Notes: a model not told the origin generated them from the sequence alone. 64,000 bases of DNA from Chitinophaga varians (GCF_014529945.1 NZ_JACVFB010000002.1:1240001-1304000), one strand, 5' to 3'; positions 52,601-60,959 are shown, counted from the stretch's first letter. Translations and numbers: made by a program.

Positions 52601-53005
52601 CGCCAGGGTGATCTGGTGCATGGTGGCGGCATTGTAGAAATAGGCCAGCAGTACGGAGTACGGGTTGTTCTCCTTGTGGCGGAGCTGTTCGGTTTTGGAT
52701 TGCAGCGAGTCTTCGGAGAAGGTTTTGCCGTAGTATCCCCAGAAGTAGGATTCTTCGCCGCGGTCTTTTCGTTGGTCCGTACCGGACGACTGGTTATAGA
52801 AGCGTTTGCCTGAGGGCACGAGCAGTGTCAGCAGGGCATCGATCAGTGTGGTTTTGCCGCTGCCATTGGCGCCGGTGAGCAGAGAGGTCTGGCCACTGGT
52901 ATTAACGCGGTATATTTTATTATGGAACGTGCCCCAGTTGTATATTTCAAGATATTGTAACCGGAACCCGCTTTCTTTAGAATCACTGTTGAACAGGGTT
53001 GACAT
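49622..53005 (-). CDS. jetC: SMC-like ATPase JetC / MksB-type condensin subunit
   Basis: 1127 aa. Walker A is GANGSGKT at 45-52. Long coiled coils (about 270-470 and 640-800) flank a central hinge-like region with NNIPYELVRIRQQLADML and FVGELIRVKDSESRW. The ABC signature SLSGGEKAQF is at about 1010-1019 and Walker B FITVDEAF has catalytic Glu at about 1051. This is the MukB/MksB-like subunit of Wadjet type I (COG4913). It would extrude DNA loops with JetA and JetB. Its start overlaps the end of jetB by 23 bases. No jetD follows. Confidence 0.9.
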   Translation of the reverse strand: MSTLFNSDSKESGFRLQYLEIYNWGTFHNKIYRVNTSGQTSLLTGANGSGKTTLIDALLTLLVPSGKRFYNQSSGTDQRKDRGEESYFWGYYGKTFSEDSLQSKTEQLRHKENNPYSVLLAYFYNAATMHQITLAQVRWYSGELKRQFIVSPHKLNINDHFGAGKFDMKGDWKKKLRLEYPKTEITDSFKEYAALFSNIFGLRSEKALSLFNQTVGIKVLGDLNTFIRSQMLEETDAEGEFLKLRENYDSLLSSHRAIQKDETQLKMLEPIIANKTAWQELQDRNRELQMLQDILPAWFNKQEKDILEKELEALQKEQQKTATILSGINEHLQTMNLRKDELIAQKANNSVDEQLRSIEKSIHYEQKALEGKRNKMEEYNMLADRLELAPNPDEQQFHENINGAEQLKGAHDKQLETLQEEMFHYKSSLTAERAQVTRLEEEIESFLNRKNNIPYELVRIRQQLADMLDVQEDDLPFVGELIRVKDSESRWESAIEKVLHNFGLRLLVPEEYIMDINKYINSNNLQTRLVYHKVEDENYTMLRMPTEKESLLQKIEIKPGTIFKEWLQNQLLDQFDYTCTDDMAVFNKSRKAVTSNGLTRQATRHEKDDRPNRSQQNNYVLGWNNKNKLRLLKAEQDECSSNIETLQHSISQLENTRKAITTVNTLLNAFLSLRNYSEINWQTHAGVIESFAREKAQLLKTSDKYQVICDQLDEAIAQIQDKEKEKERALQEKGRIDDKAADKLRHFNQLKVNPLDDISLQYVLEYLSDLSLTEPAETTAELASYRKRADDNLKATLHDAMRQSAEKESEITRQLSAFVMPSKAIHDAYPEWLGDVSDLQPHVRYLDEFTSLYENIKYQRLIEHKERFRKYMDTSMLNAITNYRAWIYGQEDLIREVMDDLNEPLRNITFNKNPDTYLQLECRHVKDVEIRNFKEKLSGAVPDSMKYHLEKDEAYGEQLFENIKVLITELQQNEAWRRKVTDVRNWLDFGAKEYYISDNKAFKYYEDTASLSGGEKAQFTYTILGAAIAYQFGINEANRQHRSLRFITVDEAFSKLDPEKSHYLMEYCGQLNLQLLVVTPLDKLNIAEPYIHACHFVSNKNKRDSVVYNFTMEEYRERKKEFETMEA

Positions 53006-53579
53006 GCAATTTCAGTTTTGATTTGATTTCTTCCAGTTTCTCGTTGTTGACCAGTGCTTTGATCACCCTTTTTATTTCGTACTGATGCAGTTCCTTATTG
53101 GCTGCGTCTTCGCGTGTCGCTTTCAGGATACCGATGTTGAGCAGGCTGTTGATAGGCTTGTTCAGGTCTTTGAGCAGTTTGGATTTGTTGTTCCGCTCTT
53201 TGAAGAAGAGGGCGAGCCTTTCTTTGATTTCCTTTTGTGTCATGAACAGCCGGGTACCGTTGCCTTTGATGTCAAATTCATCGAGGGCTTCGCGGAGCAC
53301 GATGCAGAGCAGGGTGGCTTCGTAGGTGAGCCTGGTTTTACGCATCAGGCGCGGCAGGGGTTTGTCGCCGGAGGTATCGTCTGCGTCGGGTTGCAGGATA
53401 CGGGCGAATCCGTCGCTTTCGTTAATGATCAGTTGCAGTCCTACCTGATTCAGGTATTTGCTGAGTTCTGTTTGCCAGCCCAGCAGGTCTTTCCAGTAAG
53501 CTTTGTCTTCTTCGTACACGGGTCCCTGCATCAGTTTGAGGAACACGTGCGCAAAGGGAGAAATATTGTTATCAGCCAT
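52983..53579 (-). CDS. jetB: DUF4194 protein JetB / MksE-like
   Basis: 198 aa, cytosolic, winged-helix rich. The order and size match JetB (DUF4194, MksE/MukE-like), the kleisin-associated subunit that joins JetA and JetC. The motif FMTQKEIKERLALFFKERNNK and a C-terminal YEIKRVIKALV fit the family. It begins 8 bases after jetA stops and overlaps jetC by 23 bases, so the three are translated from one message. Confidence 0.87.
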   Translation of the reverse strand: MADNNISPFAHVFLKLMQGPVYEEDKAYWKDLLGWQTELSKYLNQVGLQLIINESDGFARILQPDADDTSGDKPLPRLMRKTRLTYEATLLCIVLREALDEFDIKGNGTRLFMTQKEIKERLALFFKERNNKSKLLKDLNKPINSLLNIGILKATREDAANKELHQYEIKRVIKALVNNEKLEEIKSKLKLHVNPVQQ

Positions 53580-53587
53580 GTTTCATA

Positions 53588-55051
53588 TTAGTTTTGAGAG
53601 TTTGTGAACAGCACCATCGGCATGTTGATGACGCGGTTGCCCAGGGATACCGGATCAGGCGTTTCCAGTATGATGTGGCTGGATGACTGGCTGGCGATGG
53701 AGAAATAGGTGATGAGTTCTGTCAGCCCTTTTTCTGTGCCATAGATATCTACCAGTTCCTTCAAACTGATTTGTTTTTTGTTTTGCAATTGGGTGTTGAT
53801 ACGGTCCTCGAGGAGGGTGCGATCAATGTTAAAGTGATTGAACAGCGCATCCATATCGGAATCGGAGAAGTCGTTGCCACCAATACCTTCGGGGAATTCC
53901 ACATCGGGATGTGTTTTTTTGTCTTCAGCCATCTCCCAGCGGTCCAGCATGTCGATTTCCGGATCGCTTTCTATATCGATATAAAATTCTTCGCCGGGTA
54001 CATTGTCCAGTGTCTGGAAGGCCAGCTGGCGGATGTCGTTGATCAGCTCCATGGCTTTGCGGTGATCGGTGAGATTTTTTTCACTGAGTACGCGGCTGAG
54101 TTTATCGCTCAGCTTTTTGTTGGCGTCGATCACTTTTTTACCGGAGGCATGGAGAAACTGTTTCAGTTTTTTGAGGAAGCGGTCGTTTTTGTAGTCGATG
54201 TTCCGTTCTTCGAGCAGGCTATAGAGTTTTTCTATCAGCTGCTGCATTTCCGTTTGTTTGGTTTCATCCATGAGGAACTGCCAGAAGGAATAGAAGCTTT
54301 TGCCCTGGTCTTTCTGGCGGAGTGCTTCGAACGAGTCGAGGGTATAGGCCAGGAGGGCGCCTTTGGCGATATCGCGTTCACTTTGTTTGCGGTATATCTC
54401 CTGGGTGATCTGTTCAAAGTTATGTTCTACTTCCTTGAAATCGCTGAGGAGTTCTCTTGACATGCGGTTTACGTCATAGCACCGTTCTTTGATCTGGGTG
54501 TCGTCAAACACCTGTACCCGTCCGGTGATGGTGATGCTTTTGATCTCCTGTTCTATCTCGAATTTCTTTTTTTCCAGCTCCTGTATACGTTGTTTGGGGT
54601 CTTTGTTGCTCTGGTCTACCAGTTCCTTCAGTTTGGAAAAGATGTCTTTAAAGCGGCTTTCTGTGCCCACAAATTCCCTTTTCTGGAGGGTAGATACCCA
54701 GTGCATCACCTTTTCCATATCGCTGCTCAGCTCATGGATGTCGTTCCCGTCATCGTCGGGATACTTCCGAAGGAAGCCTTTATTGCTCCATTGTTCCACA
54801 TATTTCCTGGCTCTTTCGTCTTCGTTGTCGAGCAGGGCGGAGGCGTCTATTTCGTCGTCTGTGGCGCGGTAGCCGGTGGCCACCAGATAATCGGACAGAC
54901 GGGTCACCAGTTCCACATTGGGAACGGTGGTATGGTTTTTCTCCTTGAATGTTTGGTGAAAAAATGACAACATCATTGGCGCGCTACGTGCCCGGAGTAT
55001 CTTTAGCGTGATCGACTGGGCATATAGATTACATAATTGATCATAAGTCAT
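53588..55051 (-). CDS. jetA: DUF3375 protein JetA / MksF-like kleisin
   Basis: 487 aa, cytosolic. Winged-helix start (about 1-80, with RSAPMMLSFFHQTF and LVTRLSDYL), then long helical coiled-coil segments (about 150-350) and a C-terminal winged helix (about 400-470, KKQISLKELVDIYGTEKGLTEL). This is the DUF3375 architecture of JetA/MksF, the kleisin bridging the ATPase heads. First gene of the operon; the upstream gap carries an AATTACG-type hairpin, so the promoter is probably between that hairpin and 55051 or within it. Confidence 0.88.
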   Translation of the reverse strand: MTYDQLCNLYAQSITLKILRARSAPMMLSFFHQTFKEKNHTTVPNVELVTRLSDYLVATGYRATDDEIDASALLDNEDERARKYVEQWSNKGFLRKYPDDDGNDIHELSSDMEKVMHWVSTLQKREFVGTESRFKDIFSKLKELVDQSNKDPKQRIQELEKKKFEIEQEIKSITITGRVQVFDDTQIKERCYDVNRMSRELLSDFKEVEHNFEQITQEIYRKQSERDIAKGALLAYTLDSFEALRQKDQGKSFYSFWQFLMDETKQTEMQQLIEKLYSLLEERNIDYKNDRFLKKLKQFLHASGKKVIDANKKLSDKLSRVLSEKNLTDHRKAMELINDIRQLAFQTLDNVPGEEFYIDIESDPEIDMLDRWEMAEDKKTHPDVEFPEGIGGNDFSDSDMDALFNHFNIDRTLLEDRINTQLQNKKQISLKELVDIYGTEKGLTELITYFSIASQSSSHIILETPDPVSLGNRVINMPMVLFTNSQN

Positions 55052-55054
55052 ACG

Positions 55055-55165
55055 TAAAATTACGAATTACGAACTACGAATTACGAATTGAGGGCTGATT
55101 ATTAGCCATTTTTTAGAATTTAAGCCCCGTAAGGACCCCCAATTCGTCATTCCTAATTCCTGATT
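55055..55165. repeat. AATTACG-type imperfect inverted repeat between bestrophin and jetA genes
   Basis: Arms 55071-55094 (tandem ACGAATTACGAATTG then AGGG) and 55137-55160 pair with about four mismatches. A nested GGGCT / AGCCC stem (55092-55096 and 55122-55126) closes a 25-base loop. Same class as 5307-5402 and 39772-39826. Confidence 0.75.
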
Positions 55166-55173
55166 TGAAATTT

Positions 55174-56082
55174 TTACATAATATATAGCCCGTCAGCCTT
55201 GGGTTTTACGGGTTGGGGCACCGGTTCTTCGCCCATCAGTTCTATCAGGTTGATTTCGATGGTGCGGGAGATGCTATCCAGCGGAATGCCCAGGGGGTGG
55301 TATTCGAACGGGTTCATGAGGGTGATGCCATTGAGATGGGTGACATGGAAAACGAAGCCAAACACCCATCCGAAGAGGATGGACCAGGCGCCGATGGACT
55401 CTGTCATCATCAGGGTGTTCATGATCACGTAGAACCAGATGAACAGCCGGGTGAAGTAAACGTAGCTGGGTGGGAAGACGGTATTTTTGATGCGTTCCGA
55501 CTTGCCCATCTGATCGCAATGGTTGACCAGCATCTGGTTGAGCTCCAGGAAGGCGAAGCCGTCTACCACGCCGGATTGCCGGAGCTGCTGCAGGTCGGCC
55601 GACTGGAGATTGAGCAGGGCGTTGGGAATATTCTGGTGTTGCTGAACGTAGTCGATTTCTTCTTTGGTGAGGTAGCGGGTGTAGTAATCGTCGGGGAGTT
55701 TTCGGAGGTTCGTTTTCAGGGCGTATACAAAGGAAAGGTGGCGGTAGATCATGTGGCGGACGAAGGTCTGTTTTTCCTGGTCACCGTCTGTCTGCGTGTA
55801 GTGGAGCAGGTTTCTGGCCCAGGAGCGGGAGTCGTTGACGAGCGCCCCCCAGATCATGCGGGCCTCCCACCAGCGGTCATAAGCCTGATTGTTATTAAAG
55901 CCGATAAAAAAGGCGATGGCGGTACCCAGTACGGCCGATACCGCCACGGGGATGGCTATATGGGCAGAGAGCCAGTATTTATCTACAAAAAATACAACGG
56001 TACAACAGAGCAGCAGCATCAGGTCTACCTTCCAGGTGAAGGTAAAGATCTGGGCGAAGGAGAGGCGGTGTTTCAGCAGCAT
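55174..56082 (-). CDS. Bestrophin family ion channel
   Basis: 302 aa. Four membrane segments, and the bestrophin hallmarks FNNNQAYDRWWEARMIWGALVNDSRSWARNLL and, near the C-terminus, NPFEYHPLGIPLDSISRTIEINL. Bacterial homologues (KpBest) form pentameric cation or anion channels. The gene lies upstream of jetA on the same strand with a 122-base gap holding an inverted repeat, so it is likely a separate unit. Confidence 0.92.
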   Translation of the reverse strand: MLLKHRLSFAQIFTFTWKVDLMLLLCCTVVFFVDKYWLSAHIAIPVAVSAVLGTAIAFFIGFNNNQAYDRWWEARMIWGALVNDSRSWARNLLHYTQTDGDQEKQTFVRHMIYRHLSFVYALKTNLRKLPDDYYTRYLTKEEIDYVQQHQNIPNALLNLQSADLQQLRQSGVVDGFAFLELNQMLVNHCDQMGKSERIKNTVFPPSYVYFTRLFIWFYVIMNTLMMTESIGAWSILFGWVFGFVFHVTHLNGITLMNPFEYHPLGIPLDSISRTIEINLIELMGEEPVPQPVKPKADGLYIM

Positions 56083-56143
56083 ATATCATTTGGGTATTTT
56101 GTTATTTGGATATTTTGATATTTGAAATAACCTCGATACTGAT

Positions 56144-56851
56144 TTATTTCTTCAGCAATTTATCCTTTAGAATGGTATTCATCACACTGTCTTTCAGTCC
56201 CCGGGAAACCGGTACGGAAGCCTGTCCCATGATGATCCGGTTGCCCTCGATACTGGTGATTTTCCGGGTGTTGATGATATACGATTTGTGCGTCTGAACA
56301 AATTCCGGACCGGTTACGTTTTCCACTATTGCTTTCAGGGTAGAATGGGTAAGGTACCGTCCGTGCGTGGTATGGATATACACGTAGTTTTCCATGGCCT
56401 CTATAAAGATAATGTCTTCCAGCAGTACACGCACCAATTTTTCCCCGGTTTTGATATAGATGTCCCTTTCTGCCACGGGGGCGGGCATTGCCGGCGTAAA
56501 TACCTCCCGGGCGCGGTTAGCGGCCTTCAGGAAACGCTCAAAGGAGATCGGTTTCATGAGGTAGTCGATAGCATCGAGTTCAAAGCCTTTGAGCGCGTAT
56601 TGTTCGTAGGCGGTCGTAAAGATCACTTTGGGCGGATGGGGAAGGCTTTCCAGCAGTTCCACCCCGTTGATGTAGGGCATTTCGATATCGAGGAAGAGCA
56701 GATCTGCCGGCTGTTGCCGGAGGAGATTATTGAGCGACAACGCATCTTCGCAGACGCCTGCCAGGGAGAGGAAGTCTATTTTTTCCACATATCCGGCCAG
56801 TCCTTTACGGGCTACAGGTTCATCGTCGGTGATAATGCAGCTGATCTTCAT
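56144..56851 (-). CDS. LytTR family response regulator
   Basis: 235 aa. Receiver (about 1-118) with DDEP at the start, phospho-Asp in LFLDIEMPYINGVELL, Thr in FTTAYEQYALKGFELDA and Lys in LMKPISF. The LytTR domain spans about 135-232 (TGEKLVRVLLEDIIFIEAMENYVYIHT and FVQTHKSYIINTRKI). Its ATG overlaps the stop of the LytS kinase (ATGA), so the pair is translationally coupled. The 60-base gap upstream of the bestrophin gene on the other side is AT-rich (ATTTGGATATTTTGATATTTG). Confidence 0.94.
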   Translation of the reverse strand: MKISCIITDDEPVARKGLAGYVEKIDFLSLAGVCEDALSLNNLLRQQPADLLFLDIEMPYINGVELLESLPHPPKVIFTTAYEQYALKGFELDAIDYLMKPISFERFLKAANRAREVFTPAMPAPVAERDIYIKTGEKLVRVLLEDIIFIEAMENYVYIHTTHGRYLTHSTLKAIVENVTGPEFVQTHKSYIINTRKITSIEGNRIIMGQASVPVSRGLKDSVMNTILKDKLLKK

Positions 56852-57861
56852 AATGCGATTTTTAGGTCTGCCGAATAGTGCTCGCGGCTATTGCAGATGG
56901 CCAGTTCATGTTTGCCCGGATAAAGCAGGGCAAGGCGGCGGCGCAGGTTTTCCAGTCCTATGCCGCCTTTTTTCTGTTTCATTTCGATGAGGGGGATGGC
57001 ATTGCTGACATGGAACACCAGCCATCCGCTTTGCAGGTTGGCGGAGATATTGATCCAGTATTCGCCGCCGGCATATTTAAATGCGTTTTCCACCAGTGGT
57101 AATAACAATAACGGGTATACGCTTTGTTTGTTCAGCTGGTGGTCAATTTCCAATGTCAGCCGGAGATGTTCGTTCATGCGGCTCCGTTGCAGATCGATAT
57201 AGGATTGCAGGTATTGCAGTTCTTTCCCCACGGCCACGGTCTGCTGATGGTCGTACAGCTGGTAGCGCAGCAGCTCCGACAGTTTTTCCACGGTATGTTT
57301 GGCGGTGCCCACGCTTTCGTCCATCTGGAAGTAGACGGTATTGAGGGCGTTGAACAGGAAATGCGGATGGAACTGGGCTTTCAGGAAGCGCAGCTCTGTC
57401 TGTAGCTGGTCGTTGCTGATTTTCTCCAGTAGCAGTTGCTGCTCATAACTTTTCCGCAGGGAGGCGTTGGCGCGTTTGATCACATAATACAGCAGATAAA
57501 ACAAAGTAGGTATCAGGGTAAGATTGATCACATCATATAGCTGACATCCCCGCTCTCCGGTGAAATGCTGGATGGGCAGGATGATCCCGTCGGTAAAGAC
57601 GATGATCACGGCGGATACTACCAGGTATTCCCTGATTACGGGGCCGGGCTTAGGCTGTTGCTGGTAATACTGTAACAGATAGTTTAGCATCCAGGCATAA
57701 ATGTATCCTGTTGACAGCAGCAGGCATTCGATCGTTGTTTCCAGCAACGGCCGTTCCCAGAAGCGGAAACCGGTCAGTACCGCATTGATCAGGCGCATGC
57801 TGACATAAATAACGAAGGCATATAAAACCGGGAAAATGTATTTGCGCCAGAACTGTTCCAT
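56848..57861 (-). CDS. LytS-type membrane sensor histidine kinase
   Basis: 337 aa from ATG 57861; the in-frame TTG three codons earlier is less likely. Four membrane segments (about 10-28, 40-65, 75-98 and 112-130) precede the His_kinase domain with H in FHPHFLFNALNTVYF and N-box LVENAFKYA. The G-box is KKGGIGLENLRRRL. It pairs with the LytTR regulator by a 4-base overlap and starts 10 bases after the acyltransferase stop. Confidence 0.92.
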   Translation of the reverse strand: MEQFWRKYIFPVLYAFVIYVSMRLINAVLTGFRFWERPLLETTIECLLLSTGYIYAWMLNYLLQYYQQQPKPGPVIREYLVVSAVIIVFTDGIILPIQHFTGERGCQLYDVINLTLIPTLFYLLYYVIKRANASLRKSYEQQLLLEKISNDQLQTELRFLKAQFHPHFLFNALNTVYFQMDESVGTAKHTVEKLSELLRYQLYDHQQTVAVGKELQYLQSYIDLQRSRMNEHLRLTLEIDHQLNKQSVYPLLLLPLVENAFKYAGGEYWINISANLQSGWLVFHVSNAIPLIEMKQKKGGIGLENLRRRLALLYPGKHELAICNSREHYSADLKIAL

Positions 57862-57871
57862 CGGAATCAAG

Positions 57872-58996
57872 TTAGTAAAAAAACTCGGACTGGGGCATTT
57901 GCACTTTCACCACTTTGCCGGTGGTAACTGGCGGTGTAGCGGGTTTTACGCCAAAGAAAAAGCGGGTGATCACGAAGGGTTTGATCAGCAGGTTAAAAAG
58001 GAGGATGCCAAAAAGCCAGGTACTGAGCATCACGAAAATGTATTCCAGTAGCGGAGGGTATTGCCAGTTTGCGACAAAGCCCGCGATGATGATGACGAGG
58101 GGCTGTTGCAGGAGGTAAAAAGGCCAGATAAAGAGATTGGCATAGTTCCGCAGGCGATGTTCCTGGTGAAGATATTTTTTGCCATAGCCTGTGAGGCAGA
58201 ACACCCAGAGGCCGGCATGAACGGGTTCTGTCAACATCGCCACCAGTGGGCTGACGTGATAGTTTTGTCCGGCAACGACGAAGGAAACGGTCATCAGCAG
58301 CAATATCAGGGAGTAGCGGCGGTTATGTTCGAGGCTGTCCATTAGTTCGGGTTGCAGCATACAAAAGAAGCCGAGGACCAGCAGCATCCACCAGTACAGG
58401 AATACGAGGAGGGGCCCTGGGAAGCCCAGCAGCAAGCCGATGATGAATACTGCCGCCACGGGCAGCAGCAGCAGGAATATCCGCCGGCCGGGAACGAACC
58501 ACAGCAGCGATTGTTGAAACCTGCGGGCCGAAGCGGTACGGAGCCAGCGGAAAAGAGGAATCATCATTACCATGTAAATGGTGAGGCATACGATGACCCA
58601 GAGATGATACCAGTTGCCCGGGTGGAGCGCCAGCCCGACCGCCGTGCGGTAGTAAGACCAGTATGTTCCGGGGTTACCGCTTTCCCATTGGCTCAGCCAG
58701 ATCAGCAGCGGGAGCAGTCCGAACAGGCTGGTCAGCAATGGGGCCAGTAGCCGGCGTATCCAGAGCAATGTCATTTTAGCGTTGTTGCGTTTCAGTGCCA
58801 TGTGCAGGGAGGTAGCCCCGGAGAGGAAGAACAGCAGCGGAATGCAGCTGCTGTTGAGCATATAGTTTATCTGGTCCGGCGCCGCGCTGGTAGCGGGGCG
58901 GGTAAACGGCCGTGCCGCGGTGAACAGGAAAATGCCCAGAATGGCCACCACCCTGAGCCAATCGAGGTAAGCCAGTCGGCAGGTTTTAATTTGCAT
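57872..58996 (-). CDS. Acyltransferase family membrane protein (acyltransferase 3 / OpgC-like)
   Basis: 374 aa from ATG 58996 (MQIKTCRLAYLDWLRVVAIL). About ten membrane segments. The opening YLDWLRVVAILGIFLFTAARPF resembles the catalytic start of PF01757 acyltransferases, although the usual His of the R-x-x-x-H region is not obvious (AARPF here). It could modify surface polysaccharide or glucan with acyl or succinyl groups. It leads an operon with a LytS/LytTR pair, suggesting that the two-component system governs an envelope modification. Confidence 0.82.
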   Translation of the reverse strand: MQIKTCRLAYLDWLRVVAILGIFLFTAARPFTRPATSAAPDQINYMLNSSCIPLLFFLSGATSLHMALKRNNAKMTLLWIRRLLAPLLTSLFGLLPLLIWLSQWESGNPGTYWSYYRTAVGLALHPGNWYHLWVIVCLTIYMVMMIPLFRWLRTASARRFQQSLLWFVPGRRIFLLLLPVAAVFIIGLLLGFPGPLLVFLYWWMLLVLGFFCMLQPELMDSLEHNRRYSLILLLMTVSFVVAGQNYHVSPLVAMLTEPVHAGLWVFCLTGYGKKYLHQEHRLRNYANLFIWPFYLLQQPLVIIIAGFVANWQYPPLLEYIFVMLSTWLFGILLFNLLIKPFVITRFFFGVKPATPPVTTGKVVKVQMPQSEFFY

Positions 58997-59427
58997 CTGA
59001 ATCGTGTTTTGCGCAAACCTAAGCCCTGCGGGCGTTTTGGAGGGGTGCGTTTTGACCATCTGCAGGAAACCTTTGACGAACTGTCATCGCATTCGTGGCC
59101 GGTACGGTGCCGTTATTTTTTTTCGTTGATCGATGTTTGTCTGGTTATCTCCTGCCGATTGCTCCCCGGCGTCCTTTGGTAAGTTTCGCGTTGGTCGTCT
59201 CCATGGTCAGTCCTTTTCTGCTTTATCATCTCCCTTCTGATCATCTCCCGAAAAAAATATTACCTTACAATTTATTAAAAACCAATCTGTTGTGTTTTTA
59301 AATACATATAGTCTATAGAATTAGTAGGATAATATATTTTTTCCCCTATCTTTGTATCATTATAAACCAAAGCGTGATAAAACCCCCTGCAACGGACATT
59401 TTATCAGCCATTAAAAAAACAGCGAAC
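58997..59427. other. 431-bp intergenic gap between divergent acyltransferase and redoxin-like genes
   Basis: No gene-like frame. It holds a perfect -7 element (59347-59354) for the rightward gene. A weak hairpin CGGTAC-GG-TGCCG followed by T8 lies near 59101-59120. Confidence 0.5.
59347..59354 (+). promoter_or_regulatory. -7 element for the redoxin-like gene
   Basis: TATCTTTG matches TANNTTTG exactly, with an expected start near 59361. The -33 element is not clear (TTAG about 21 bases upstream). Confidence 0.5.
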
Positions 59428-60045
59428 ATGTCTACCTTACACCGTTACGCAGATTACCTGCCAGCCCCGATAGCCGATCAGTTTCCCAGTCCGGTGAAGA
59501 ACCGGGAGCGTATCCGTCCGTTAACAGCGGGACAGTTTTTCCAGGACTTTTATCTGGAAGAAGAAAATGTGATCAACAAGGGGGCTTTGCTGAAAGATGC
59601 CGTGGGCGTTACTTCTTTGCATTTACTGACAGCGCAGCCGTTGATCGTGGCTTTTTATTCCGTTAACTGGAATGGTTACGGGGATGCACTGATTGCTGAA
59701 CTAATTGAGAAACATGCTGCCATAGAAGCTGCCGGAGCGCGTTTGCTGGTATTGTCCAGCGAGGGCAAAAAGCACTTCACTGAATTCAACCGCGAGCCGT
59801 TACCTTTTGATGTAGCCAGGGATGCACAGCATCGTATAGCCCGGAAGGCCGGTATTTACAAGGAATCCGATCCTATCTGGGGCCGTGTTGCCGGTGTAAA
59901 TGCGGACGTGCCTGTTCCGGCAGTTTATCTGATCACGCCTTCCCTGGAAATTACCTATAGCTTTGCGGATGTTTATCTGGAACAAAAGTTCTCCGTGGAC
60001 GAGCTGTTGTCTGTTGTAGACAAACAACTGGCCATCAGTGCGTAA
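59428..60045 (+). CDS. Peroxiredoxin-fold (AhpC/TSA-like) protein lacking the catalytic cysteine
   Basis: 205 aa from ATG 59428 (MSTLHRYADYL). It has the thioredoxin-fold order of redoxin proteins: LIVAFYSVNWNGYGDALI (beta strand plus active-site helix), ARLLVLSSEGKKHF, PFDVARDAQHRIARKAGIY and VPAVYLITPSLEITYSFADV. In active relatives the first segment reads FYRGGWCPYC. Here W-N-G-Y-G replaces W-C-P-Y-C, so both the peroxidatic and the resolving Cys are gone, and no other Cys is seen in the protein. It is probably non-enzymatic or uses another chemistry. Divergently or convergently placed neighbours give no hint; it is convergent with an AraC regulator. Confidence 0.8.
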   Translation: MSTLHRYADYLPAPIADQFPSPVKNRERIRPLTAGQFFQDFYLEEENVINKGALLKDAVGVTSLHLLTAQPLIVAFYSVNWNGYGDALIAELIEKHAAIEAAGARLLVLSSEGKKHFTEFNREPLPFDVARDAQHRIARKAGIYKESDPIWGRVAGVNADVPVPAVYLITPSLEITYSFADVYLEQKFSVDELLSVVDKQLAISA

Positions 60046-60074
60046 TATGATTACGTATATCCGTTGCAGTTATA

Positions 60075-60959
60075 TTATACAAAAGTCCTTGTTCCGGAGG
60101 CGGTGTATGCCATCCGGAACTCTTTGGGCGTACAGTCTTTTTTCTTTTTGAAGATGCGGTTGAAATTGGAAATGTTATTAAACCCGCATTTATAAGCGAT
60201 TTCATTAACGGTATGCGTGGTTTCTATCAGCATCCGGGAGGCATGCCCCAGCCTTATTTCTATCAGTGTGTCCACAAACGTTTTACCGATCCTTGCTTTA
60301 AAGAAACGGCTAAAAGCCACGTCTGTCATTGCTGCCAGCTTAGCGGCTTCGTGCAGGGAGATATTCTTGTCGAAGTTGTGGTTGAGGTAGTGCATGACTT
60401 TTTGCACACGGCGACTGTTATACGAAAATGTTTCCAGGTTGCTGAAGCTGGCATCTGAGAGGATGCGCATGTTCCGGCTGGTAGACAGGTCGTGGAGGAC
60501 AGACATTAGTTCCAAAACAGAATCGAAGCCTTGTTTTTGTGGCAGGTGTACCAGCCGGGGCATGATCTGCCGCGTGGTATCAGCGGAAAACAGGATGCCT
60601 CTGACCGATCGTTCAAACATGTTTTTGATGAAACTCATCTGGTTGCGTTGCAGGAATTTTTCATCGAACAGATCGCGGTGGAACTGAATGGTGATTTCCT
60701 TAATGACGCCGCCCTGGTGTTTGTGGGTAAACCAGCCATGTTGCAGATTGGGCCCTACCAGTACCAGTTCGAGGTCTTCAATGTCTTCGATGTGATCGCC
60801 AATGATGCGCCGGGCGCCGGGTGCGTGCTGGATAAAGTTGAGCTCAAATTCTTCATGGTAGTGTAGTGGAAAATCGAAAGCTGTCTTCTCCCGGGAGAAG
60901 AGGGTAAAACAATCGCTTTGCGTTAGAGGGGTGATCTCGCGTAGTAGTTTGCTTTTCAT
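60075..60959 (-). CDS. AraC family transcriptional regulator
   Basis: 294 aa. The N-terminal cupin-like sensor (about 15-110) contains FDFPLHYHEEFELNFI. The C-terminal double helix-turn-helix (about 190-290) includes ISLHEAAKLAAMTDVAFSRFFKARIGKTF and VNEIAYKCGFNNISNFNRIFKKKKDCTPKEFR. It senses a small ligand; target unknown. It converges on the redoxin-like gene with 29 bases between stop codons. Confidence 0.94.
   Translation of the reverse strand: MKSKLLREITPLTQSDCFTLFSREKTAFDFPLHYHEEFELNFIQHAPGARRIIGDHIEDIEDLELVLVGPNLQHGWFTHKHQGGVIKEITIQFHRDLFDEKFLQRNQMSFIKNMFERSVRGILFSADTTRQIMPRLVHLPQKQGFDSVLELMSVLHDLSTSRNMRILSDASFSNLETFSYNSRRVQKVMHYLNHNFDKNISLHEAAKLAAMTDVAFSRFFKARIGKTFVDTLIEIRLGHASRMLIETTHTVNEIAYKCGFNNISNFNRIFKKKKDCTPKEFRMAYTASGTRTFV

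Noticed and set aside
59004..59054. GCGTTTTG-like repeats upstream of the acyltransferase-LytS-LytTR operon as LytTR sites
   Set aside because: The copies are 15 bases apart and the third match is imperfect, so the 21-base phasing expected for LytTR is absent.
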